From NCBI GenBank assembly GCA_031292755.1, contig JARLGM010000004.1:37526-101525 (forward strand): a stretch of DNA of 64,000 bases, read 5' to 3'. A program made the position numbers and the translations under genes. This stretch comes from Candidatus Sulfopaludibacter sp. Its GTDB lineage: Bacteria; Acidobacteriota; Terriglobia; Bryobacterales; Bryobacteraceae. The notes below the pieces were generated by a model, which worked only from the letters and a program-made list of their open reading frames with translations, was not told the DNA's origin and did no database searches. Positions within the stretch are counted from its first letter, which is position 1, and the number at the start of each line of letters is the position of its first letter. This document shows, piece after piece, positions 14,466-22,109 of this stretch.

Positions 14466-16745
14466 ATGAAAACACTTCGACGTGTTGCGGTGCTCGGGGC
14501 CGGCACTATGGGTGCGCGCATCGCGGCCCATTTCGCCAACGCCGGCTTCCCGGTGGACCTGCTCGATCTCACTGATGCCGCCACGCTCGCCGGCATCGAA
14601 AGCGCAGTCAAACAGAAGCCCGTGGCCTTCTTCACCGAGAAGGCCAGATCGCTCATCACACCCGGAAATTTCGACGAGCACCTGGGCCGCCTCGGTGCCT
14701 GCGAATGGATCGTGGAAGCCGTAGCCGAGAACCTCGCCATCAAACGCAGCCTGCTGGAGCGCGTCGCCGCCGTCCGCTCGCCCGGCACGATATTCTCCAC
14801 GAACACCAGCGGAATCCCCCTGGCGCATATCTCCGAGGGTTTCCCCGTCGAACTGCGGCAGCATTTCCTGGGCACGCACTTCTTCAATCCGCCGCGTTAT
14901 CTGCATCTGGTCGAAATCATCCCGGGCGCCGACACGCTGCCCGAGGTGCTCCAGGCCACCTCCACGTTTTGCGACCTGCACCTGGGGAAGGGGGTAGTGC
15001 CCTGCAAGGATACCCCCAACTTCATCGCCAATCGCATCGGCTGTTTCTTCGGCGCCACGGTGCACAAGCTTACGGTGGAGGGCGACTACACCATAGAAGA
15101 GGTCGATGCGCTCACCGGTCCGCTCATCGGACTGCCGAAGAGCGCCAGCTTCCGGCTGGTTGACATCGTGGGGCTCGACGTCTGGGTTCACGTGTTGCGC
15201 AACCTGCATGAACTGGCGCCGGAAGATCCGGCCCGCGACCGCTTCCTGGTCCCCGAATTCATGGAGCGCATGCTGGAGCGCGGTGATCTGGGCGAAAAAC
15301 GCGGCCAGGGCTTTTACAAGCGGGTGGGCAAGGGAGCCGAAAAAGAAATCTGGGCCATCGATCGGAAAACGCTGGAGTATCATCCGGCGATGCCGGTGAA
15401 GTTTCCGCTGGCTGACCTGCGCACGCTGGTGACGGGCGACAATCGCGCGGCCCGTTTCCTCTGGCCGCTTTTCCGTGACCTGTTCCTTTACTCCGCGCAA
15501 ATGGTGCCCCAGATTTCCGGCCGTATCGTGGAAATCGATCGCGCCATGCTCTGGGGCTTCGCTTTCGGCACGGGACCGTTCGAGACCTGGGACGCTCTGG
15601 GTGTGCCCGAAACGGTAGACCGGATGCGCTCGGAAGGGTTCGCTCCGCCGGCGAACGTCGAGCGCATGCTGGCTTCGGGCGCGCGTTCGTTCTACGAGTT
15701 CGCCGATCGCGACCGCCAGCCCCACACGCGCTATTTCGATCTCAATGCGGGCGCTTACCAGGAGCTCGAACCACGCCCGGGCGTGCTGGTGCTCCGGGAT
15801 ATCCGGCGCGCGCGTGGAGTGGTGAAACAGAACGCCGCCGCCTCTCTGCTCGACCTGGATGACGGGGTGCTGTGCCTGGAGTTCCATAGCAAGATGAACT
15901 CCCTGGATGCCGCGTCGCTGGACATGCTGGAAGGCGCCCTCGACGAGGCCGCGCGCAATTACGCCGCGCTGGTGATCGGTAATCAGGGCACGCATTTCAG
16001 CGCCGGAGCCAACCTGGCGATGATCCTGGAGGGCGCGCAAAAAGGCGATTGGAGCGAGCTCGACGCCGCCGGGCGGCGTTTCCAGCAGGCCGCCATGGCG
16101 GTGAAATACTCGCCCCGCCCGGTAGTGGCCGCGCCGTTCGGCATGACCCTGGGGGGAGGCTGCGAGTTCGTGCTGCACGCCGCGCGCGCCCAGGCTTCCG
16201 CCGAAACCTATATGGGACTGGTAGAGACCGGCGTGGGCCTCATCCCGGGCGCCGGCGGGTGCAAGGAGATGCTGCTGCGATTCGGCGCCGCGCGCCAGGC
16301 CTTCGACCTGATCGCTTACGCCAGAGTCTCCACCAGCGCGGCCCACGCCCGCGAACTGGGGCTGCTACGCTCCTGCGACGGCATCACCATGAACCCGGAG
16401 CGTCTGCTTGCCGATGCCAAGGCCGCGGCACTCGCTCTGGTGGCCGGCTATGCGCCCGGCGCGCCACGGCAGGATATTCCGGTAGAAGGCGAGGCCGCCT
16501 ACGCCAACCTGAAGATGGGCATCCTGCTGGCCCGCGAGGGCGGATTCATCAGCGAACACGATGTGGCGGTGGGAGAAAAGCTGGCTCATATTTTGACCGG
16601 CGGCCGTCTCACCGGCTCGCAGACGGTGAGCGAGCAGTATCTGCTGGACCTGGAACGCGAAGCTTTCCTGAGCCTCTGCGGGCAGCCCAAAACGCAGGAA
16701 CGCATCGCCTACATGCTCATGAATGGAAAGCCGCTGAGGAATTGA
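14466..16745 (+). CDS. 3-hydroxyacyl-CoA dehydrogenase / enoyl-CoA hydratase, FadN-like domain order
   Basis: 759 aa, bifunctional beta-oxidation enzyme. The N-terminal Rossmann domain has RVAVLGAGTMGARIAAHFAN and continues through IFSTNTSGIPLAHI, HFLGTHFFNPPRYLHLVEI and GKGVVPCKDTPNFIANRIG, giving the catalytic His/Asn region of L-3-hydroxyacyl-CoA dehydrogenase. The C-terminal 250 residues form a crotonase fold: HFSAGANLAMIL (oxyanion hole), TLGGGCEFVLHAARAQAS and GLVETGVGLIPGAGGCKEML (catalytic Glu). Dehydrogenase first and hydratase second is the FadN order, opposite to FadB. The stretch AGGGAG lies just before the start; a GTG at 14463 is an alternative. The thiolase follows after 12 nt, so this operon converts enoyl-CoA to acetyl-CoA. 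Confidence 0.92.
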   Translation: MKTLRRVAVLGAGTMGARIAAHFANAGFPVDLLDLTDAATLAGIESAVKQKPVAFFTEKARSLITPGNFDEHLGRLGACEWIVEAVAENLAIKRSLLERVAAVRSPGTIFSTNTSGIPLAHISEGFPVELRQHFLGTHFFNPPRYLHLVEIIPGADTLPEVLQATSTFCDLHLGKGVVPCKDTPNFIANRIGCFFGATVHKLTVEGDYTIEEVDALTGPLIGLPKSASFRLVDIVGLDVWVHVLRNLHELAPEDPARDRFLVPEFMERMLERGDLGEKRGQGFYKRVGKGAEKEIWAIDRKTLEYHPAMPVKFPLADLRTLVTGDNRAARFLWPLFRDLFLYSAQMVPQISGRIVEIDRAMLWGFAFGTGPFETWDALGVPETVDRMRSEGFAPPANVERMLASGARSFYEFADRDRQPHTRYFDLNAGAYQELEPRPGVLVLRDIRRARGVVKQNAAASLLDLDDGVLCLEFHSKMNSLDAASLDMLEGALDEAARNYAALVIGNQGTHFSAGANLAMILEGAQKGDWSELDAAGRRFQQAAMAVKYSPRPVVAAPFGMTLGGGCEFVLHAARAQASAETYMGLVETGVGLIPGAGGCKEMLLRFGAARQAFDLIAYARVSTSAAHARELGLLRSCDGITMNPERLLADAKAAALALVAGYAPGAPRQDIPVEGEAAYANLKMGILLAREGGFISEHDVAVGEKLAHILTGGRLTGSQTVSEQYLLDLEREAFLSLCGQPKTQERIAYMLMNGKPLRN

Positions 16746-16757
16746 AGGGAGAGACGA

Positions 16758-17918
16758 ATGCAGGAAGCTGTCATCATCGATTGTTTGCGAACGGCTGTAG
16801 GCAAAGCGCCGCGCGGCGCCCTGCGCAATTCGCGCCCCGACGACCTTGCCGCCGCGGTGATCGGCGCGCTGCTGGAAAAGTATCCCGCGGCCAAGGACGG
16901 CGTGGAGGATGTCATTCTGGGCTGCGCCATGCCGGAAGGCGAAGCGGGCAACAACATGGCACGGCAAGCCGCGCTGCGCGCCGGTCTGCCCGATAGCGTC
17001 AGCGCGCTGACCATCAACCGCTTCTGCAGTTCGGGCCTGCAAGCCATCGCCATGGCGGCCGACCGCATTCGCTCCGGCGGCGCCGGCATCCTGATCGCCG
17101 GCGGCAGCGAGTCCATGAGCCTCACGCCCGCCGGCGGCCGCAAGCCCGCGCCTAACCCCTGGTTCGTGGACCACTGGCCGGAGGTCTACATGAGCATGGG
17201 TCTCACCGCCGAACGCGTGCAGCGCAAATACGCGGTCACGCGCGAGGATGCCGACGCGTTCGCCCTGGCCAGCCATCGCAAAGCCGTGCAGGCGCAGCAG
17301 GCAGGCCGCTTCGACGAAGAGATTGTGCCCTTCGAAGTGGAAACCGTCACACCGCAAGGCACGAACCGGATCACGTTCCGCAAGGACGAAGGGCCGCGCC
17401 CGGATTCCACGCCCGAAGCCCTCGCCAAACTGAAACCCGTGTTCCACGCGAACGGCACGGTGACCGCGGGAAACAGTTCTCAGACCAGCGATGGCGCCGC
17501 CGCGGCTTTGGTGATGTCCGAACGGACAGCGCGGCAACTCGGGCTGAAGCCCAGGGCGCGCTTCGTTGCCTTCGCCACCGCCGGCGTTCCGCCGGAGATC
17601 ATGGGGATCGGTCCGGTGGTGGCGATTCCGAAGGCGCTGGCGATGGCCGGGCTGAAGCTGGAAGAAATCGGGGTAATCGAATTAAACGAGGCCTTCGCCG
17701 TTCAGGCACTCGCCGTGATCCGGCGCGCCGGTCTCGACGAAGCGCGCGTCAACCCCAACGGAGGCGCCGTCGCGCTGGGCCATCCCCTGGGATGCACGGG
17801 AGCCAAGCTCACCGCCACCATTTTGCGCGAGATGGAGCGCACCGGCGCGCAATATGGCATGGTCACCATGTGCGTCGGCGGTGGACAAGGCGCGGCGGGA
17901 ATCCTCGAGCGGATGTAA
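16758..17918 (+). CDS. Acetyl-CoA acyltransferase (thiolase)
   Basis: 386 aa, full-length thiolase. Acyl-accepting Cys in NRFCSSGLQAIAMAADRI, loop NSSQTSDGAAAALVMSE, ELNEAFAVQALAVIRR, catalytic His in NPNGGAVALGHPLGCTGA and the second catalytic Cys in MVTMCVGGGQGAAGI. It catalyses the last step of beta-oxidation, thiolysis of 3-ketoacyl-CoA; FadA/FadI and biosynthetic thiolases are hard to separate by motif, but the adjacent FadN-like gene argues for degradation. Good ribosome site GGAGAG. The last 237 bases also encode, on the other strand, the C terminus of the fatty-acid hydroxylase. Confidence 0.93.
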   Translation: MQEAVIIDCLRTAVGKAPRGALRNSRPDDLAAAVIGALLEKYPAAKDGVEDVILGCAMPEGEAGNNMARQAALRAGLPDSVSALTINRFCSSGLQAIAMAADRIRSGGAGILIAGGSESMSLTPAGGRKPAPNPWFVDHWPEVYMSMGLTAERVQRKYAVTREDADAFALASHRKAVQAQQAGRFDEEIVPFEVETVTPQGTNRITFRKDEGPRPDSTPEALAKLKPVFHANGTVTAGNSSQTSDGAAAALVMSERTARQLGLKPRARFVAFATAGVPPEIMGIGPVVAIPKALAMAGLKLEEIGVIELNEAFAVQALAVIRRAGLDEARVNPNGGAVALGHPLGCTGAKLTATILREMERTGAQYGMVTMCVGGGQGAAGILERM

Positions 17919-18746
17919 CCCGCCTCTCGCCGGCATCAGCGGCTCCAGCAGTTGCGCTGTCAGTCCGGAAGGCACGGGTGCTTCGATTCCGTATCGGGAT
18001 GGCCACTCGGGCGGCATGTGATAGGTCCCGAAAATCCGGTCCACCCAAGGCAGCATCGGGGAATAATTCCTGTTGAGCGGCTCCTCATAGGTATGGTGCC
18101 AATGGTGGAAGGCGGGGGTGGCCACAAACCAGCCCAAAGGTCCGAATCGCCAGTTGAGATTCGCGTGAATGAAGAAGCCCCACAGAGTGCCGGTCAGAAT
18201 TACCAGTAATGACACCGTATCCAACGTGCGCGAGGTGGGCTGCGCCAGCCCCACTACATAGAGAGGAACGAACCCGCACAGTCGCGTGAAAACCATGTCC
18301 ACGGGATGCGCGCGCGTATTGACCAGCCAGTCCATCTCTTCCGCGCTGTGATGGATGGCGTGGAAACGCCACAGAAACGGGATTTCGTGCGACCAGCGGT
18401 GCCCCCAATAGAAGCCGATTTCGCCCACCACCAGCGCCGCCCCAAATCGCATCCCCAGAGGCAGGGCCGCGGCGCGTGCCTGCAGGCTGCCCGGTACCAC
18501 GAAATGCAAAACCCAACCGACGGCTGCCATCGGTAAAATCAGCAGCATCTTTGGCAGTAGACTGCTCAGGAAATAGTAGCCCAGGTCAGACACAAACCCC
18601 AGGCGAAAGACCTTCTGCGGATGCAGGGCGAAGACTCTCTCCAGCGGCACAAAAATCATCATCAGCAGCGCCAGCCAAACGCAGAGACGGAAGAAATCCA
18701 CTGCGAAAGGAAAGAGTTGGCCGGCAACCGTGGTGAGAGTCTCCAT
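17682..18746 (-). CDS. Sterol desaturase/fatty acid hydroxylase family membrane protein with antisense C-terminal extension
   Basis: 354 aa integral membrane di-iron protein. Hydrophobic segments (LFPFAVDFFRLCVWLALLMM, MLLILPMAAVGWVLHFVV, VGEIGFYW) and histidine clusters HRWSH, HAIHH, and AFHHWHH mark the family, which hydroxylates or desaturates lipids using O2. After YHMPPEWPSRYGIEAP and PLMPARGG (about residue 276) the reading frame runs on for roughly 78 residues through the antisense of the thiolase 3' end before meeting a stop at 17682. The extension (HPLEDSRRALSTADAHGD..) is low in structure and is probably a consequence of a lost stop codon. A short frame at 18751-18897 precedes it. 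Confidence 0.85.
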   Translation of the reverse strand: METLTTVAGQLFPFAVDFFRLCVWLALLMMIFVPLERVFALHPQKVFRLGFVSDLGYYFLSSLLPKMLLILPMAAVGWVLHFVVPGSLQARAAALPLGMRFGAALVVGEIGFYWGHRWSHEIPFLWRFHAIHHSAEEMDWLVNTRAHPVDMVFTRLCGFVPLYVVGLAQPTSRTLDTVSLLVILTGTLWGFFIHANLNWRFGPLGWFVATPAFHHWHHTYEEPLNRNYSPMLPWVDRIFGTYHMPPEWPSRYGIEAPVPSGLTAQLLEPLMPARGGLHPLEDSRRALSTADAHGDHAILRAGALHLAQNGGGELGSRASQGMAQRDGASVGVDARFVETGAPDHGECLNGEGLV

Positions 18747-18750
18747 GCGG

Positions 18751-18897
18751 TTAGGTCCGGCCCTTCCGCCGCATACGAACCGTCACGTAGATCGCGCCGG
18801 GTTCCGGAGCGCTGGTGGAAATCAGAGAAACCCCATCCAGCCGGGAGACCGGCGGAACTCCCGAGGGAGTGGCCACTGATGTCGTCTGGAAAGTCAT
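18751..18897 (-). CDS. Possible 48-aa small protein upstream of the hydroxylase
   Basis: ATG at 18897, TAA at 18753-18751, ending 4 nt before the hydroxylase start. The translation begins MTFQTTSVATPSGVPPVSRL and ends YVTVRMRRKGRT. No strong ribosome site is visible before the ATG, and no family is recognised. It could be a leader peptide or a chance frame. Confidence 0.3.
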   Translation of the reverse strand: MTFQTTSVATPSGVPPVSRLDGVSLISTSAPEPGAIYVTVRMRRKGRT

Positions 18898-19066
18898 AGT
18901 CTGTCGGCTTGAAAGCCGTGGTTGGGCTTATTCATGAGCGTCGATAGTTGGCTGTCTGGACTCCCCTCCGAGCGTTTCTTTTTACCCCGGCCGGATCCGG
19001 AGAGTCAAGCTAATTACCGATAACATTCGATTACTATCTGCGCAACTCAAACCAGTGCGCCCGTCC
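18898..19066. other. Intergenic region between hydroxylase and HhH-GPD genes
   Basis: No gene seen. On the minus strand TTGACT (19008-19003) and TAAAAA (18984-18979) stand 18 nt apart and may form a weak promoter for the hydroxylase unit. AT-rich sequence at 19009-19035 is consistent with an upstream element. Confidence 0.3.
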
Positions 19067-19738
19067 CTACTTATTGAAGTACGCGCAGCACTCCTTCACG
19101 GGACAGAGTTCGCATTTCGGATTGGTGCGTTTGCACAGTTCCTGGCCGTGAAACTTGAGCAGCAGGTAGGCTCGCGTGCGCGCGCCAAACGCGGCAGGCG
19201 TCTCCGCCTCGATGGCCTTCTGCGCCTCCTGGTACGTGGCCCCGTAATTTTCGCGCTCGGGCCCCCGCCGGATGCGCACCAGCACATGAGGGCAATTGGA
19301 TGGCACCGCGGGCACAGGCGCAATGCCGCCGAACAACAGGATGCGGTCCGCGCCCGGACCGGCAATGCTGGGAAACTTCTGCAAAGCCTTCCGCACATTC
19401 GGAAGTGTCCCGGTGAGCCCGTTTCGAAGATCGCCGGCAAACTCGCGCTGCACTCGCGAGGCGATCTCGATCAATCGCTGGGCGCGCAACTCCGGCACCA
19501 TGCCGCCTGCCTTGAGAGCACCCGCGAGTTTCGCGGCGCCCGCATCCAGAATCTGCGCCGGCTCGATCCCCACCATGCGCCCCAGGGCGTCCCAACCCCT
19601 GGCACAGGCAGCGTCGCTCGCCGGATATCCGCAATGCCACCAGATCAGAAACTCGTACGGCTCGGTGGGCCAATGCGGCTGCTGGGGGCCATGAAACTGT
19701 TCCAACCGGTCCAGAATTCCCGCCAGGGACTCACTCAT
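19067..19738 (-). CDS. Endonuclease III-like HhH-GPD protein with Fe-S cysteines but altered catalytic residues
   Basis: 223 aa. The C terminus LCKRTNPKCELCPVKECC has C-x6-C-x2-C-x5-C spacing, the [4Fe-4S] site of endonuclease III/MutY. The helix-hairpin-helix region reads FPSIAGPGADRILLFGG; in endonuclease III this is PGVGRKTA, and here the lysine position seems to be Asp. The catalytic Asp of VDTHV seems to be replaced (VPSNCPHVLVRI). So DNA binding and the cluster are likely kept while lyase chemistry is altered or lost. Start ATG 19738 overlaps the stop of the upstream gene (ATGA); an earlier in-frame ATG at 19810 would read antisense-like residues. Base excision repair-like role is inference. 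Confidence 0.78.
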   Translation of the reverse strand: MSESLAGILDRLEQFHGPQQPHWPTEPYEFLIWWHCGYPASDAACARGWDALGRMVGIEPAQILDAGAAKLAGALKAGGMVPELRAQRLIEIASRVQREFAGDLRNGLTGTLPNVRKALQKFPSIAGPGADRILLFGGIAPVPAVPSNCPHVLVRIRRGPERENYGATYQEAQKAIEAETPAAFGARTRAYLLLKFHGQELCKRTNPKCELCPVKECCAYFNK

Positions 19739-20157
19739 TTGGCGGCAGGCACGAGTTTCAGCGGGTAGCCCACCTTGGCGCCGGCTGGGCTTACCCAATA
19801 TCCATCCCAACGGTCGCCGTTTCTGGTCATCGTCATGGTGGGCATCTCGGCTTGCGATTTGCCGTCGCCAGCCGTCATCTGGAATCGCAGCGTGTGGCCA
19901 TCGCTCTCCACGCGCACCAGCGCAAATTCCGTGCCATCATTCCGGCGCGAAACGATGGCGCCTCTCTGCACCCCGGACTCGCTCCAGAACCGCAGGTCCA
20001 TGCGATGCTGCGGAATGCGCCGCTCATCGTCGTTGATGCCAAGCAGGTACCAGGTTCCCGCGATTTCCGCGGTTCCCGCCTGACCCCGAACCGCCTGGCC
20101 ACCGCAAACCATCGCCACTCCGCCGGCGATCATCTGAACCAGAAACGTACGGCGCAT
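19735..20157 (-). CDS. Hypothetical secreted protein (lipocalin-like pattern)
   Basis: 140 aa. A signal peptide (TFLVQMIAGGVAMVCGGQAVRG) is followed by a small beta-rich domain: AEIAGTWYLLGINDDERRIP, FWSESGVQRGAIVSRRNDGT, LRFQMTAGDGKSQAEMPTMT and NGDRWDGYWVSPAG. The GTWxL..G start and W/Y-rich strands resemble lipocalin-like small barrels, seen often in secreted acidobacterial proteins, but no family is certain. A GAGG ribosome site precedes ATG 20157. Coupled by ATGA to the HhH-GPD gene. The divergent GntP gene starts 48 nt away. Confidence 0.68.
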   Translation of the reverse strand: MRRTFLVQMIAGGVAMVCGGQAVRGQAGTAEIAGTWYLLGINDDERRIPQHRMDLRFWSESGVQRGAIVSRRNDGTEFALVRVESDGHTLRFQMTAGDGKSQAEMPTMTMTRNGDRWDGYWVSPAGAKVGYPLKLVPAAK

Positions 20158-20205
20158 AACGCTTACCTCGCCCCAGATTATATATCCAACGCGAGGGTGT
20201 AGAAT

Positions 20206-21549
20206 GTGCCATTCATGCCCGCGAACGGGAATTACCTCATCCTTCTGACCACGGCATCCATCGCTCTTCTTTTGGTCTTGATTCTGGCGGTCAAGCTGCA
20301 CGCATTTCTGGCCATGCTGCTCACCAGCATGGCGCTGGGTCTCGCCGCTGGAATGCCGCCGGACAAAGTTTTGAAATCGATCCAGGCGGGCTTCGGCGAC
20401 GCTCTGGGCTTCATCGCCGTGGTAGTAGGGCTGGGCGCGATGATCGGCCGGTTCCTGGAGCAATCCGGCGGCGGGCGGGCGCTGGCCGATTGGCTGCTCC
20501 TCAAATTCGGAAAGGACCGCGCCGCCTGGGCGCTTCTGGTTGCCGGGTTCCTGGTCGGCCTCCCGCTGTTCTTCGAAGTGGGCGTGGTGATCATGGCGCC
20601 GCTGGTATGGAGCGTCGCCAAAGAAACACGCCGTTCCCTGCTCTACTACGCCCTGCCCACGCTCTCCGCGCTGACCATTGTGCACTCGCTGGTGCCGCCC
20701 CACCCGGCGCCGGCGGCGGCGTCCCAGCTTTTCGGCGCGGACCTGGGCCATACCATCCTCTACGGCATCGCCGTCTCCATTCCATCCGGAATTGCCGGCG
20801 GCATGTTCTACGGCCGCTGGATCGCCAAACGCATTCACATCGATCCGCCCGACTTCGCCGCTTTGGATAAATCCGGCGACGGGCTTCCCGCGCCCTCCAT
20901 CCCCATGGTCGTGCTGCTCCTGCTGCTGCCGGTGCTGCTGATTTTCGGAGCTACCCTGGCCAATCTGTACAACGTTCCCTTCCGCGGCGCGGCGGTGTTT
21001 CTGGGGCATCCGTTCACGGCTCTGGCGATCACCGCCCTGATCGCCATCTACGTCTTCGGCACCCGCCGCGGAGTCTCGCGCGCGCAGGCGGCCCGCATGG
21101 CGGGTGAATCGCTGGCTCCCATGGGAGCCCTGTTGTGCATTATGGGCGCGGGCGGGGCGTTCAAACAGATCATCGTCGATTCCGGCGTGGGCGCGTATGC
21201 CGGCAGGATGCTGTTGACCTCATCGATCTCACCGCTACTGGTGGCGTTCGTGATCGCCATGGCGATGCGGCTGGCGCAAGGCTCGGCCACGGTGGCCATC
21301 ATCACCGCGGCCGGCATTGTCGCCCCCATCGTCAAGGGCATTCCGGGATACAGCCCGGACATCCTGGTGCTGGCGTTGTGCTGCGGCGGCTCAGGGTTTT
21401 CACACGTCAGCGATTCGGGTTTCTGGATGGTCAATCAGTACTTCAACATGTCGGTCTCGCAGACGCTGAAAACGTGGACCGCCATGAAGGTGGTTTCCAT
21501 GTTTGTGGGCCTGGCGCTCGTGTTACTGCTGCAGGCATTGCTACGATAG
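20206..21549 (+). CDS. GntP-family gluconate/H+ symporter-like permease
   Basis: 447 aa, about 12 hydrophobic segments. Family marks: GFGDALGFIAVVVGLGAMIG, EQSGGGRALADWLL, FFEVGVVIMAPLVWSVAKET, SLVPPHPAPAAASQLFGADL, a central TMs region, and QGSATVAIITAAGIVAPIV. GntP permeases take up gluconate or related hydroxy-acids with protons. GTG 20206 is favoured because GAGGG lies 8 nt upstream; ATG 20215 is the alternative. No gluconate kinase is adjacent; the inorganic pyrophosphatase follows within 4 nt, which is more likely a positional than a metabolic link. Confidence 0.88.
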   Translation: MPFMPANGNYLILLTTASIALLLVLILAVKLHAFLAMLLTSMALGLAAGMPPDKVLKSIQAGFGDALGFIAVVVGLGAMIGRFLEQSGGGRALADWLLLKFGKDRAAWALLVAGFLVGLPLFFEVGVVIMAPLVWSVAKETRRSLLYYALPTLSALTIVHSLVPPHPAPAAASQLFGADLGHTILYGIAVSIPSGIAGGMFYGRWIAKRIHIDPPDFAALDKSGDGLPAPSIPMVVLLLLLPVLLIFGATLANLYNVPFRGAAVFLGHPFTALAITALIAIYVFGTRRGVSRAQAARMAGESLAPMGALLCIMGAGGAFKQIIVDSGVGAYAGRMLLTSSISPLLVAFVIAMAMRLAQGSATVAIITAAGIVAPIVKGIPGYSPDILVLALCCGGSGFSHVSDSGFWMVNQYFNMSVSQTLKTWTAMKVVSMFVGLALVLLLQALLR

Positions 21550-21553
21550 CGGA

Positions 21554-22096
21554 GTGGAAAAAAGACTATACGATTTGGATCCCGGTCCGGACGCGCCCGA
21601 GATTGTCCGCATGATCGTGGAGATCCCGAAGAACTCCAGCAACAAGTATGAATACGATGGCAAGCTCGGGCTGTTCCGGCTGGATCGCGCCCTGTACTCG
21701 CCCCTGCACTATCCGGGCGATTACGGATTCATTCCCGGCACCCTGGCCGAAGACGCGGACCCTCTCGACGTGCTGGTGATGGTGGATGAGCCCAGCTTTA
21801 CCGGAGTGCTCATCGCGGTTCGCCCCGTGGGCATGCTGGAGATGATGGACCAGGAAGAGCCGGACCAGAAAATTCTCGCCGTGCCCAATCGCAATCCGCG
21901 ATACGACCAGATCCACACCATCGATCAGGTCTTCCCGCACAAACTCCGCGAGATCGAACATTTCTTCGCGATTTACAAGGAACTGGAAGGCAAGCACACC
22001 GAAATGCGTGGATGGAAGGGTCCGCGGGAAGCGCGCGACTGCATCCGTTCCTGCCGCGAACACTACCTCGCCGCCCATCCGGAACAAACCACCTGA
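21554..22096 (+). CDS. ppa: Inorganic pyrophosphatase, family I
   Basis: 180 aa soluble pyrophosphatase. The signature DADPLDVLVMVDEP with three acidic metal ligands, preceded by HYPGDYGFIPGTLAED and by KYEYDGKLGLFRLDRAL near the N terminus, is diagnostic; KGPREARDCIR closes the domain. It hydrolyses PPi to drive biosynthesis. Start is a GTG 4 nt after the permease stop; the ribosome site is weak, so translation is perhaps coupled to the permease gene. Length matches the short bacterial family I enzymes. Confidence 0.93.
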   Translation: MEKRLYDLDPGPDAPEIVRMIVEIPKNSSNKYEYDGKLGLFRLDRALYSPLHYPGDYGFIPGTLAEDADPLDVLVMVDEPSFTGVLIAVRPVGMLEMMDQEEPDQKILAVPNRNPRYDQIHTIDQVFPHKLREIEHFFAIYKELEGKHTEMRGWKGPREARDCIRSCREHYLAAHPEQTT

Positions 22097-22109
22097 CGGG
22101 CGAGCCGAG

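Noticed and set aside
14271..16346. 691-codon minus-strand frame opposite the FadN-like gene
   Set aside because: Low-complexity, no recognisable domain, while the plus strand shows a full bifunctional enzyme.
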